Program-made: the position numbers and the translations under genes
Shown: piece after piece, positions 30,932 to 37,028 of the stretch
Layout of the letters: the number at the start of each line of letters is the position of its first letter
Numbering within the stretch: the first letter of the stretch is position 1
From: JAVBNO01 sp031551485
GTDB taxonomy: Bacteria > Bacillota > Clostridia > Oscillospirales > Ruminococcaceae
Assembly: GCA_031551485.1 (NCBI GenBank)
Contig: JAVBNO010000002.1
Span: 1 to 40,527, forward strand
Direction of reading: 5' to 3'
DNA length: 40,527 nucleotides
Notes under the pieces: generated by a model
Told to the model about the DNA's origin: nothing
The model's database searches: none
The model's input: the letters and a program-made list of their open reading frames with translations, nothing else

Positions 30932-31554
30932 TGCGCCACTCTCCACCCGTCATTCTCCGGCTCGGGCTGCCTTGGCTCTTCTTCATAGTTGGCATCCAAA
31001 TAGTCAATGTACCCGCTGTGAAAAAAAGTGCTGCCGTTTTGCCATGCTTTCCAATCTTCTTTGGCTTCTTTGTAACGCTCGATGCACCGTGTCAATTGCT
31101 CGAAGCCAATGGCAAACAGCTTCTTTTTCTGCGCGTCACTGACTTGGCCTTTTCCTTTCTTGTTGGGGTATGAGGCCCAAACGCGTTCAAAAAAAATATG
31201 TACTTCTTCTTTGCCTTTGTCTTCGCTTTTGTCTTCTCTTTCTCTTTGGTATGTTTCGTATACGCAATCATTCGCTTGTATACGCCCGTATTCATCGGTA
31301 CCTTTTGTGAAAGCCCATCTTTTTTCGATGGCCTTTCTGTTTTTTTCACACATTGCGGCATAGTGCAGATTTTCCCTATCTATCTGTGACTTCCAACTAG
31401 GGAATAGTATTCTCTCGTTGCCGGTAAGCGCCGGAGCTTCGCCGGTCTTGCTGTATTGTAAACAAGCCTTGAAAAGTCTTCCGCACTCAGCGTCGCTAAG
31501 AGCTGCTAAAGCCTCAAGGTAGCTATGATAGGCATGGAAATATTCTTTTGCCAT
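30928..31554 (-). CDS. DUF6291-like phage replication-region protein
   Basis: The 208-residue protein starts AKEYFHAYHSYLEALAALSDAECGRLFKACLQYSKTG and includes LFPSWKSQIDRENLHYAAMCEKNRKAIEKRW. This N-terminal domain is common in Clostridia and Lachnospira-type prophages, in the replisome-organiser position just before a helicase. The C-terminal half (from VHIFFERVWASYPNKKGKGQV) resembles DnaD/replication-initiator-associated tails. It probably recruits the primase-helicase encoded immediately after, with which it overlaps by 4 nt. Confidence 0.72.
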   Translation of the reverse strand: MAKEYFHAYHSYLEALAALSDAECGRLFKACLQYSKTGEAPALTGNERILFPSWKSQIDRENLHYAAMCEKNRKAIEKRWAFTKGTDEYGRIQANDCVYETYQREREDKSEDKGKEEVHIFFERVWASYPNKKGKGQVSDAQKKKLFAIGFEQLTRCIERYKEAKEDWKAWQNGSTFFHSGYIDYLDANYEEEPRQPEPENDGWRVAQ

Positions 31555-31557
31555 AAG

Positions 31558-31782
31558 TCACCGCCCATTCCATTCTCGGCTTATTTGCGCCTCAATCATT
31601 CTCATTTGCCATTGATAGGAATTGATCGCCTTACCCACTGGTTGATGAAGGGAGAGGGTGCGCGCGCAGCCTTGCCATTTCCGTGCATGACAAAGTGTAT
31701 TCTTTGCGGATCCATTTGGGCAGTATCGTCGCCAGCGGATATGCTGCCGCTTGGCACCGCCCCTGTCAGTGTTACCCTTCAC
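31558..31782 (-). CDS. Small hypothetical protein, basic and Cys-containing
   Basis: A 74-codon frame from GTG 31782 ends 3 bp before the next gene's ATG, and its last codons hold that gene's ribosome binding site (GGGCGG). This is typical of a real, coupled operon member. The product has YCPNGSAKNTLCHARKWQGC, three cysteines that might bind zinc, and is Arg-rich. No family is recognised, and the start is uncertain because no clear ribosome binding site precedes it. Confidence 0.5.
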   Translation of the reverse strand: MKGNTDRGGAKRQHIRWRRYCPNGSAKNTLCHARKWQGCARTLSLHQPVGKAINSYQWQMRMIEAQISREWNGR

Positions 31783-31819
31783 AATGGAAGCAAGGCTTCC
31801 CCCCCAAAAAAAAACAGAT

Positions 31820-32476
31820 TCAAATGCAGCCATCCATTTTGCCTGCCAGTTCACCAACGCAATGTTTCATCCATTCGGCTGCGGATTTCCACCCTGCGCG
31901 ATGTATCGCCGCATGCAGCGCCGCGGCATCGGGCAGGGCCTTGCTCACGGGGATTCGCGCCTGAATCCGAATGGATTTCTTGTGCCTATCGCCTTTTCGC
32001 GCATCTGGCTGTTTCGAAAATGCCGGCAGCTTCACTCCATAGAGGGCACACAGGGCTTGCAACTGCGGCCCGGTGGGCAAGCATATCCCATTCTCATATT
32101 TGGACAAAAGGCTCGCGTCGGCCTGTTTCTCGACTGCCCGCAAATGCGGGATCACATCGGTTTGCTTAAGCCCCGCCCCGATTCTGGCTTGTTGCAGTTG
32201 TCTGCCGTCCATCATGGTGCTATCTCCTTCCGTGCCCAAAAACCCCATTGCTTTGCGGATATCCGCCATGGCGGCTTTTGGGCTTTCTTTGTATTGCCAC
32301 AAGAAGTTGCCCTCCGCCAACGCTTTTCGCATCGCGTGGCAGGCAGCGGCTGAAAACATGTGGGCATTTTGGCCCTGCCGGGCAAACGTCAACACATTTC
32401 CCAGTTCACCTTCCGGGGCTATCGTATCTTTTGCTGCTTCTTTGCGGCCGGTTCCTGTCGGCTGCTTCTGCCTCAT
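31820..32476 (-). CDS. HTH (XRE-like) early protein; internal start at 32215 likely
   Basis: The open frame can give 218 residues from ATG 32476. A strong AAGGAGA 7 nt before ATG-ATG at 32215-32210 favours a 131-residue product, starting MMDGRQLQQARIGAGLKQTD. That product carries an XRE-type HTH (residues 3-65, with LLSKYENGICLPTGPQL) and a basic C-terminal segment. The upstream 87 codons (LTFARQGQNAHMFSAAAC ... DIRKAMGFLG) look protein-like and contain no stop, so either one long protein or two nested products are made. It is an early DNA-binding protein of unknown target. Upstream it overlaps the zinc-ribbon gene. Confidence 0.6.
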   Translation of the reverse strand: MRQKQPTGTGRKEAAKDTIAPEGELGNVLTFARQGQNAHMFSAAACHAMRKALAEGNFLWQYKESPKAAMADIRKAMGFLGTEGDSTMMDGRQLQQARIGAGLKQTDVIPHLRAVEKQADASLLSKYENGICLPTGPQLQALCALYGVKLPAFSKQPDARKGDRHKKSIRIQARIPVSKALPDAAALHAAIHRAGWKSAAEWMKHCVGELAGKMDGCI

Positions 32477-32639
32477 GGATGACCTGACCGTGGCACCAGG
32501 CGCACCGGCCTTTTCGAATCTCAATGCTGCCACAGGCCGGGCAGCGATACCGCCGCTTTGCCATGTTGTAATCGGGGTCCAGGTGCTTGTCCTCCCAACT
32601 GGCGAGGGTTTGCTCGTCTTGCGGGCCAAGTGGCATCAT
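32406..32639 (-). CDS. Small zinc-ribbon protein
   Basis: The 77-residue protein has YRCPACGSIEIRKGRCAWCHG, a four-cysteine zinc ribbon, with an acidic N-terminus and a basic C-terminus. The start is ATG 32639 (a second ATG follows), 8 nt after AAGGAGG. It runs in the early operon, and its 3' end overlaps the following frame by 71 bp. The role is unknown; small zinc ribbons often bind nucleic acid or a partner protein. Confidence 0.65.
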   Translation of the reverse strand: MMPLGPQDEQTLASWEDKHLDPDYNMAKRRYRCPACGSIEIRKGRCAWCHGQVIHEAEAADRNRPQRSSKRYDSPGR

Positions 32640-32728
32640 CAAAATCGCCTCCTTTTCGTTGTATTCATATGGCCATTTGTTCCGTAAGCTTTGGCCGGCG
32701 CCGTGGGGCAGGGAAGACGCCCCGCCTC

Positions 32729-33211
32729 TCATCGCGCCCGGCGCTCTATGTCGTGCATGATCTGTGTCACAAGCTTTTCCCAAGCCGGGCTGCCGTTGTA
32801 GCATCGGTTTACCCCCGCCACGGTGCAGCCATTGTCATACGGGCCATCGGGGGAAAGGTAATTGGCCTTCAGGCTTCGGGCGACATGCAAAATGCATTCA
32901 TCCACGCTGTCAAAATCCATATACCCGGCAGCCCCTGTCCAGCCATAAATGTTGTTGTCGGCGGCCATGTACCGGCCCCACCCGCTTTCCAGGGCGGCCA
33001 CAGAGGCCAAAAAAATGGCATTGATGCCGGTTTCCGCCTCTGCTTGCAGGAAGGTGTCGGCGTATGGCGCAAGGTCACACAAAAGCGCCGCCGCCAGCTC
33101 GGGGCTGGAAAGGCCGCAGGGTGTCAGCAGTGGCGTCTCTTGGGCGTGGGCGGGAATCGCCAGGTTACCGATCAATAAAGGTACAAGCAGTATAGCCATT
33201 AATCCTTTCAC
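32729..33211 (-). CDS. Secreted glucosaminidase-like cell-wall hydrolase
   Basis: The 160-residue protein has an N-terminal signal peptide (about residues 1-23, ending PAHA). Its domain reads AEAETGINAIFLASVAALESGWGRYMAADNNIYGWTG ... GVNRCYNGSPAWEKLVTQIM, the FlgJ/LytG-type glucosaminidase pattern with Glu in ALESGWG as the likely catalytic acid. It would cut glycan strands outside the membrane without needing a holin. It lies in the early operon, far from the holin-endolysin pair, so it may not be a lysis enzyme. GTG 33211 follows AAAGGAGGG. Confidence 0.82.
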   Translation of the reverse strand: MKGLMAILLVPLLIGNLAIPAHAQETPLLTPCGLSSPELAAALLCDLAPYADTFLQAEAETGINAIFLASVAALESGWGRYMAADNNIYGWTGAAGYMDFDSVDECILHVARSLKANYLSPDGPYDNGCTVAGVNRCYNGSPAWEKLVTQIMHDIERRAR

Positions 33212-33380
33212 GGCGCCGCCCTCCTTTCGGAAAGTCCATCCAGGGATATAGGCCCCAGATCAGGGCGACCAATCCGACAACAGCCATCACACCAAGAACG
33301 GTAAGGCTTTCGGCCCCCGGCGCAATGCACATGGATGTAAAGCCAATGCCGGCAATGACTCCTCTTAAACGTCTCATCAT
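33165..33380 (-). CDS. Small two-helix membrane protein
   Basis: The 71-residue protein has a hydrophobic N-terminal segment (GVIAGIGFTSMCIA) and a clear second helix (LTVLGVMAVVGLVALIWGLYPW), then a basic tail. ATG 33380 (with a second ATG) follows GGGAGTG. It overlaps the glucosaminidase start by 47 bp, so the two are coupled. It could be a small holin-like or immunity protein acting with the secreted hydrolase; that link is inference. Confidence 0.55.
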   Translation of the reverse strand: MMRRLRGVIAGIGFTSMCIAPGAESLTVLGVMAVVGLVALIWGLYPWMDFPKGGRRRERINGYTACTFIDR

Positions 33381-33419
33381 ATCACTCCCGTTGTTTGTCT
33401 GCGCCATGGACCACTTTTC

Positions 33420-33659
33420 TCACTTATCAATGGCGGCCACACGGTACAGGCACATAAACTCAGCCAAATCGTAGGCTGATATGCGTTTGCTGGTGCCAAT
33501 TCGCTTCACCCCGACACCGGCCTCGTGCAGTACGCGCGGCACCGTATTGATTCCACATCCAACAATTTCGCTAATCTCACGAAAATTAAAATAGGCTTTG
33601 CCATCGTGTGCTTGCACAATGGCGGCGGCCATGGCGTTAATCTCTTTTTCATGTGCCAT
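33420..33659 (-). CDS. Excisionase-like HTH protein
   Basis: The 79-residue protein has YFNFREISEIVGCGINTVPRVLHEAGVGVKRIG followed by SKRISAYDLAEFM. This is a winged-helix/MerR-like DNA-binding pattern common to phage excisionases and small early regulators. ATG 33659 follows AGAAAGGAAATC. It is the second gene of the early leftward operon. Excisionase is the best guess, because none other is seen in the element. Confidence 0.6.
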   Translation of the reverse strand: MAHEKEINAMAAAIVQAHDGKAYFNFREISEIVGCGINTVPRVLHEAGVGVKRIGTSKRISAYDLAEFMCLYRVAAIDK

Positions 33660-33704
33660 ATCGATTTCCTTTCTCTCTAACAGGTGGGGGAGGGATGCTT
33701 GGAT

Positions 33705-33721
33705 GTAGATTATTATTCTAC
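33705..33721. promoter_or_regulatory. Operator-like site O2
   Basis: GTAGATTATTATTCTAC is a GTAGA-N7-TCTAC inverted repeat matching 15 of 17 bases of site O1 (34231-34247). It lies over the end of the Cro-like gene, just upstream of the excisionase-like gene. Confidence 0.55.
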
Positions 33722-33931
33722 TTGATTCGTAAAAAAAATCTTTTCTTTCATCTCCAATGAAAGCGACAGTATATCGCATAATTTTGCGATTTCTCTTGCT
33801 TTAAACTCCGTATTGTTTTTAATCTTTTTTTGCAGTCCGTAAGGCGTAATGCCAAGCTGCAATGCAATATGCTTGTACTTCAGTCCGTTTTTTTCAATTT
33901 CGCGCCGCAGGGTAACGGTGTCTGTCATCAT
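33713..33931 (-). CDS. Cro-like XRE/DUF739 regulator
   Basis: The 72-residue protein is an HTH: LRREIEKNGLKYKHIALQLGITPYGLQKKIKNNTEFKAREIAKLCDIL. This matches DUF739/Cro-type early phage regulators. The start is ATG-ATG at 33931 behind GGAGGTG. It is the first gene of the leftward operon and is divergent from the S24 repressor, so the pair forms the lysis-lysogeny switch. Confidence 0.82.
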   Translation of the reverse strand: MMTDTVTLRREIEKNGLKYKHIALQLGITPYGLQKKIKNNTEFKAREIAKLCDILSLSLEMKEKIFFTNQVE

Positions 33932-34226
33932 TTCACCTCCGTAGATGCGCAATACTCATGTTCTTTTCTCTTTTCGCCCGTGTCCCCCCCCCAAAAAAAC
34001 AAAGCCAAAACAGTTCTTCTGCAAAGCCAGGCGTTTTTTGTGCAGCGATGTTCTTGCCCTAAGGATGGGGGCGGGGGGAAACCATGTGGTTTCCCTAAAA
34101 AATGTTTTTGCATACTCTTTGCGCCAAAAAGTATGGGCCGGTCGCGGCCTGAGCGACAGGCTACGGCCTTGTCAGCGCGGCTTTACATCTGCCGTATTTT
34201 GATTTGATATCAGTATCAATGTCCAC
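33932..34226 (-). other. Long early leader without a clear gene
   Basis: About 295 nt of the leftward transcript precede the Cro-like gene. The region has a 20-bp hairpin (34076-34095, GGGAAACCA/TGGTTTCCC) and a second ATCTACGGAGGTG (34224-34236), the same sequence as the Cro-like ribosome binding site. After it comes a TTG-started 15-codon frame. No protein of useful length is seen. It could be a regulatory leader or hold a small RNA. Confidence 0.4.
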
Positions 34227-34230
34227 CTCC

Positions 34231-34273
34231 GTAGATTTATATTCTACAACCTAATCGTACCACGTTGTAGAAT
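34231..34273. promoter_or_regulatory. Repressor operator cluster at the switch (O1 and flanking palindrome)
   Basis: O1 is GTAGATTTATATTCTAC at 34231-34247 (GTAGA-N7-TCTAC). Overlapping it, ATTCTACAAC (34241-34250) and GTTGTAGAAT (34264-34273) form a perfect 10-bp inverted repeat with 13-bp spacer. The right arm lies in the promoter spacer and O1 covers the start site of the early promoter, so a bound repressor would block it. Confidence 0.7.
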
Positions 34274-34282
34274 TAAAGTCAA
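34254..34282 (-). promoter_or_regulatory. Early leftward promoter (PR-like)
   Basis: On the minus strand TTGACT (34282-34277) and TACGAT (34259-34254) are 17 bp apart. The operator arms sit inside the spacer and over the start site. Confidence 0.7.
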
Positions 34283-34309
34283 CGTTTTTTGCGGTAATAT
34301 TGAATTTTT

Positions 34310-34338
34310 GTTGATTTTTGATCGACAATGTGTTATAT
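34310..34338 (+). promoter_or_regulatory. Repressor promoter (PRM-like)
   Basis: TTGATT (34310-34315) and TATATT (34333-34338) are 17 bp apart, with GGAGGG at 34345-34350 and the repressor ATG at 34359. The expected start site is close to the ribosome binding site, giving a short leader. Confidence 0.6.
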
Positions 34339-34358
34339 TGCACTTGGAGGGCTGTCAT

Positions 34359-34997
34359 ATGATTGAATTGTATAAAAGAATCCGTCAAAGACGTGAGGCA
34401 TTGGCAATGTCTCAGGATGACCTTGCCAAAAAACTTGGCTATAAATCGCGGTCATCCATCAATAAAATTGAACTTGGCGAGAACGATATTCCACAATCAA
34501 AAATAACCGCTTTTGCAAAGGCACTGGATACCACGCCCACATGGCTGATGGGGTGGGGGGACGATCATACGGGAAGAATCGAAACATTGCCTTCCAACAT
34601 CATTCCTATCGATACAAAAAAAATCCCGTTGCTTGGCAAGATCGCAGCGGGACAACCTATATTAGCGGTTCGAGAGTTTGATGCTTATGTGGAGTGTGGC
34701 GCGGAGGTTCAGGCCGACTTTGCCCTGCGGGTGAAGGGTGACAGTATGATAGGCGCCCGAATTTTTGACGGCGATATTGTCTTTATCCGAGAGCAGCCTA
34801 TCGTCAGCAACGGCGAAATTGCGGCGGTCATCATGAATGGGGAAGAGGTCACGTTAAAACGGTTTCGGCAGGTTGGGAATATGGTGATTCTCAGCCCGGA
34901 AAATCCCGCCTACGAAGATATTGTCGTCGACCTTAACAACAACACAGAAGTGCGCATATTGGGCAAGGCAATTGCCTTCCAAAGTGATGTGCGATAA
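34359..34997 (+). CDS. CI/LexA-like repressor with S24 autopeptidase
   Basis: The 212-residue protein has an XRE HTH (residues 1-65, with MSQDDLAKKLGYKSRSSINKIE) and a C-terminal S24 domain. The Ala97-Gly98 bond in KIAAGQPI is the expected cleavage site, Ser129 in GDSM the nucleophile and Lys167 in EVTLKRF the base. Such repressors keep the element silent and cut themselves when RecA filaments form, linking induction to DNA damage. ATG 34359 follows GGAGGG. The gene ends inside a 60-bp segment repeated at 35920-35977. Confidence 0.92.
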   Translation: MIELYKRIRQRREALAMSQDDLAKKLGYKSRSSINKIELGENDIPQSKITAFAKALDTTPTWLMGWGDDHTGRIETLPSNIIPIDTKKIPLLGKIAAGQPILAVREFDAYVECGAEVQADFALRVKGDSMIGARIFDGDIVFIREQPIVSNGEIAAVIMNGEEVTLKRFRQVGNMVILSPENPAYEDIVVDLNNNTEVRILGKAIAFQSDVR

Positions 34998-35041
34998 GCA
35001 AAAAAAGAAAGCCCCTTTGGCCCGAAGGCCAAAGGGGCAGG
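34982..35041. repeat. 60-bp direct repeat, left copy (repressor 3' end plus hairpin)
   Basis: It covers the last codons of the repressor, the A-run and the hairpin GCCCCTTTGGCC/GGCCAAAGGGGC (35011-35038). It recurs at 35920-35977 with two substitutions and a 2-nt gap. The hairpin has its T-run on the minus strand. Confidence 0.88.
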
Positions 35042-35090
35042 GCTGAATATGGACGATTGATACAATTTACTTGAACATCTTTGCAGCGAA

Positions 35091-35135
35091 AAGGGTGTCA
35101 CAATCGGCAAATAAAGGGTGTCACAATCGGCAAAT
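35091..35135. repeat. Two 22-bp tandem repeats upstream of a zinc-ribbon gene
   Basis: AAGGGTGTCACAATCGG followed by CAAAT occurs at 35091-35112 and again at 35114-35135 (period 23 bp), about 50 bp before the next gene. It may be an operator pair. The sequence is unlike the repressor operators. Confidence 0.7.
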
Positions 35136-35186
35136 TGTGTGATATAATTATAATTAAATTATTTACATTAGGAGGCGAACATACGT

Positions 35187-35483
35187 ATGTTTTGTCAGAA
35201 ATGCGGCAAAGAATTGGACGATCAGGCGATCATTTGCCCGGCTTGCGGTGTCGGAACTGCCAATTATCACCAACAGCAACAGGCAATATATCAGCCTCAA
35301 CAAACTCAACAAACTCAACAAACTCAACAAAATCCTGTACAATCACATCAAGCAATTGTAATCACGAATACCGCGAAGGCAGTTGTAAACCCACGCAGAT
35401 ATTCCGTGTTGTTCGATATATTTATGATACTTATCTCAGGTGGTCTTTGGATTATCTGGATGATATTAAGGCCCAAATATTAA
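35187..35483 (+). CDS. Zinc-ribbon membrane protein with Gln-rich linker
   Basis: The 98-residue protein starts with a complete zinc ribbon (MFCQKCGKELDDQAIICPACG). It continues through a Gln/Thr-rich linker encoded by a 9-bp tandem repeat, and ends in one transmembrane helix (SVLFDIFMILISGGLWIIWMI). AGGAGG at 35171-35176 fixes the start. It is a cargo gene downstream of the repressor, inside the island between the 60-bp repeats. Function unknown. Confidence 0.72.
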   Translation: MFCQKCGKELDDQAIICPACGVGTANYHQQQQAIYQPQQTQQTQQTQQNPVQSHQAIVITNTAKAVVNPRRYSVLFDIFMILISGGLWIIWMILRPKY

Positions 35484-35506
35484 TAGACATCAGGAGATGG
35501 GCAAGC

Positions 35507-35734
35507 ATGAGGAAGGTTATTTCGTGCCTTTTGTAGGTGACACTCTTGTTTGCAGGTTGCTCAAATAATCCATCAAATGGAGCAAGTTCTTCCATTGTAC
35601 CCGTTGCGCAAAGCGCGAATGCAAATGGCGGAATATTCAATGATGATCATTTCGGTGAAGTTTCTGGCGTGGGTGCAGCGTTTATTTCCATTCTTGCCGT
35701 TATGGTGGCCATTATCAGTTTGTTTTTACCTTGA
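35507..35734 (+). pseudogene. Small lipoprotein gene with an amber codon in the signal peptide
   Basis: ATG 35507, 10 nt after AGGAG, reads MRKVISCLL, then TAG at 35534-35536, then VTLLFAGC and 56 further residues ending in a hydrophobic helix (AAFISILAVMVAIISLFLP). Without the TAG this is a normal lipoprotein with lipobox FAGC. Other genes here use TAG as a real stop, so recoding is unlikely and the gene is probably inactivated by one substitution. Reinitiation at GTG 35537 would lack a working signal peptide. Confidence 0.65.
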
Positions 35735-35812
35735 GTTTAGCCCCAAAAGTGCTCCAGCACTGAAAGCACTTACATAACTGGCAATTAACATGATCATGAA
35801 TCTGACGACCAT
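35726..35812 (-). CDS. Candidate 28-residue single-helix membrane peptide
   Basis: ATG 35812, 7 nt after GGATGGAG, opens a 28-codon frame whose product is nearly all hydrophobic (VVRFMIMLIASYVSAFSAGALLGLNSR). Its stop overlaps the end of the convergent lipoprotein pseudogene. Size and composition resemble type I toxin or small phage membrane peptides, but the evidence is thin. No other gene is seen between 35735 and 36001. Confidence 0.3.
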   Translation of the reverse strand: MVVRFMIMLIASYVSAFSAGALLGLNSR

Positions 35813-35919
35813 TTACATCTCCATCCTTTCCATTCAATACCTCTCCAGGTCTTCTCATGAATGGAACAAGTCTTGGAATGTGAAATACACTGGCTTGCGT
35901 CCCGTAAACAGTGGCGGCC

Positions 35920-35977
35920 AAGTGATGTGCGATAAGCAAAAAAAAAGCCCCTTTAGCCCAAAGGCCAAAGGGGCAGG
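35920..35977. repeat. 60-bp direct repeat, right copy
   Basis: It is the partner of 34982-35041. It repeats the end of the repressor gene out of context, the A-run (nine A) and the hairpin, with GCCCCTTTAGCC against GGCCAAAGGGGC (35947-35974). Confidence 0.88.
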
Positions 35978-36001
35978 ACGAGGGGCGCGGTTCTGATTGC
36001 G

Positions 36002-36820
36002 ATGAAGATAAGACGCGGCGTTTACAGCTTAATCCGTGATGACGATGAAAATAACCTGGCCGCCTCGATATTCGACGGCTTCATCATTGCGCTTATCATT
36101 GTGAATGTACTCCTTGTAATTTTGGATACGTTCAAGGGGCTTCCAGAAGCGGTGCTGTCGGTCTTCCACTTCATAGAGGTATTCTCCATTGTCATTTTTA
36201 CGATTGAATATTTGCTTCGACTATGGACGGCTGATTTTATCTTTCCCGCATTAAGGCCGATGCGCGCACGGCTGAAATATGCTTTTTCATTTATGGCGAT
36301 TGTGGACATACTTGCTATTTTGCCGTTCTATTTACCGTTTGTCATTCCCATTGATTTAAGGGTTTTGCGCATGGTTCGGCTTTTGCGTTTGCTGCGCATT
36401 TTGAAGGTGAATCGTTACACAAATGCGCTTTCCACGGTAGGCAATGTGATCAAGCGAAAGGCTCCACAACTCATTTCGTCCATGCTGGTTGTTCTTGTGC
36501 TTATGATTATGGCATCGGTTTTGATGTACAATATCGAATATGAAGCACAGCCCGATGTTTTCGAAAACGCCTTTTCTGGTTTATGGTGGGCGATTGCCAC
36601 ACTGACCACGGTCGGCTATGGTGACATTTACCCGATTACTGCTTTAGGAAAGCTTTTAAGTGCTGTGATTGCCCTATTGGGGATTGGGCTTGTGGCCGTT
36701 CCCACGGGTATTATCAGTGCCGGATTTATGGAAAATATCTCTGGTGAAAATGCCGATACGCAAGAGTGCGCAATGGAAGCAAAGCACTTTTGCCCCTATT
36801 GTGGCAAGAAAATAGATTGA
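36002..36820 (+). CDS. Voltage-gated K+ channel (ion transporter family) with C-terminal CxxC
   Basis: The 272-residue protein has the six-helix Kv plan. S1 is about 22-43, S2 53-74, S3 92-114, and an S4 sensor lies at 119-137 with arginines every third residue (120, 123, 126, 129, 132). Then come a pore with the K+ filter TVGYGD (203-208) and S6 (216-242). It ends FCPYCGKKID, half of a zinc ribbon, which is unusual for the family. It is a cargo gene between repressor and integrase, read in the same direction, so it is probably expressed in the lysogen. The ribosome binding site is weak. An intact host-physiology or exclusion function is possible. Confidence 0.9.
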   Translation: MKIRRGVYSLIRDDDENNLAASIFDGFIIALIIVNVLLVILDTFKGLPEAVLSVFHFIEVFSIVIFTIEYLLRLWTADFIFPALRPMRARLKYAFSFMAIVDILAILPFYLPFVIPIDLRVLRMVRLLRLLRILKVNRYTNALSTVGNVIKRKAPQLISSMLVVLVLMIMASVLMYNIEYEAQPDVFENAFSGLWWAIATLTTVGYGDIYPITALGKLLSAVIALLGIGLVAVPTGIISAGFMENISGENADTQECAMEAKHFCPYCGKKID

Positions 36821-37028
36821 AGGCGCGTTTCAGTGGATGTATAGCCCCTGTCATCCTATCCATTTGTCCATTTACGCAAAAGCGGCCAAACGATGTATGA
36901 CGTTTTAAAGAGCATTCCAAAAGAGGATAGGGAGATTCGCTTTCGCACCACATAGCATTGCTTCAGGCGGGGGCAATCGACCGGCAAATCTACAACCATG
37001 TTTCAAAGAGGTTGGAAGGAGGCGCGGC
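36821..37028 (+). other. Gap before the integrase with a possible broken small gene
   Basis: A short frame at 36893-36955 reads MYDVLKSIPKEDREIRFRTT and stops. After a frame change the DNA continues as HHIALLQAGAIDRQIYNHVSKRLEGG up to the integrase start, so one helical protein of about 45 residues may have been split by an indel. No promoter stands out. The integrase ribosome binding site (GGAAGGAGG) is at 37014-37022. Confidence 0.35.

Noticed and set aside
34076..34095. Rho-independent terminator inside the early leader
   Set aside because: The stem is good, but neither strand has an adjacent T-run, so it is listed only as a hairpin of unknown role.
35534..35536. Alternative genetic code with TAG read as an amino acid
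   Set aside because: TAG is a natural stop elsewhere in the element and in host genes, and no other gene needs TAG readthrough.
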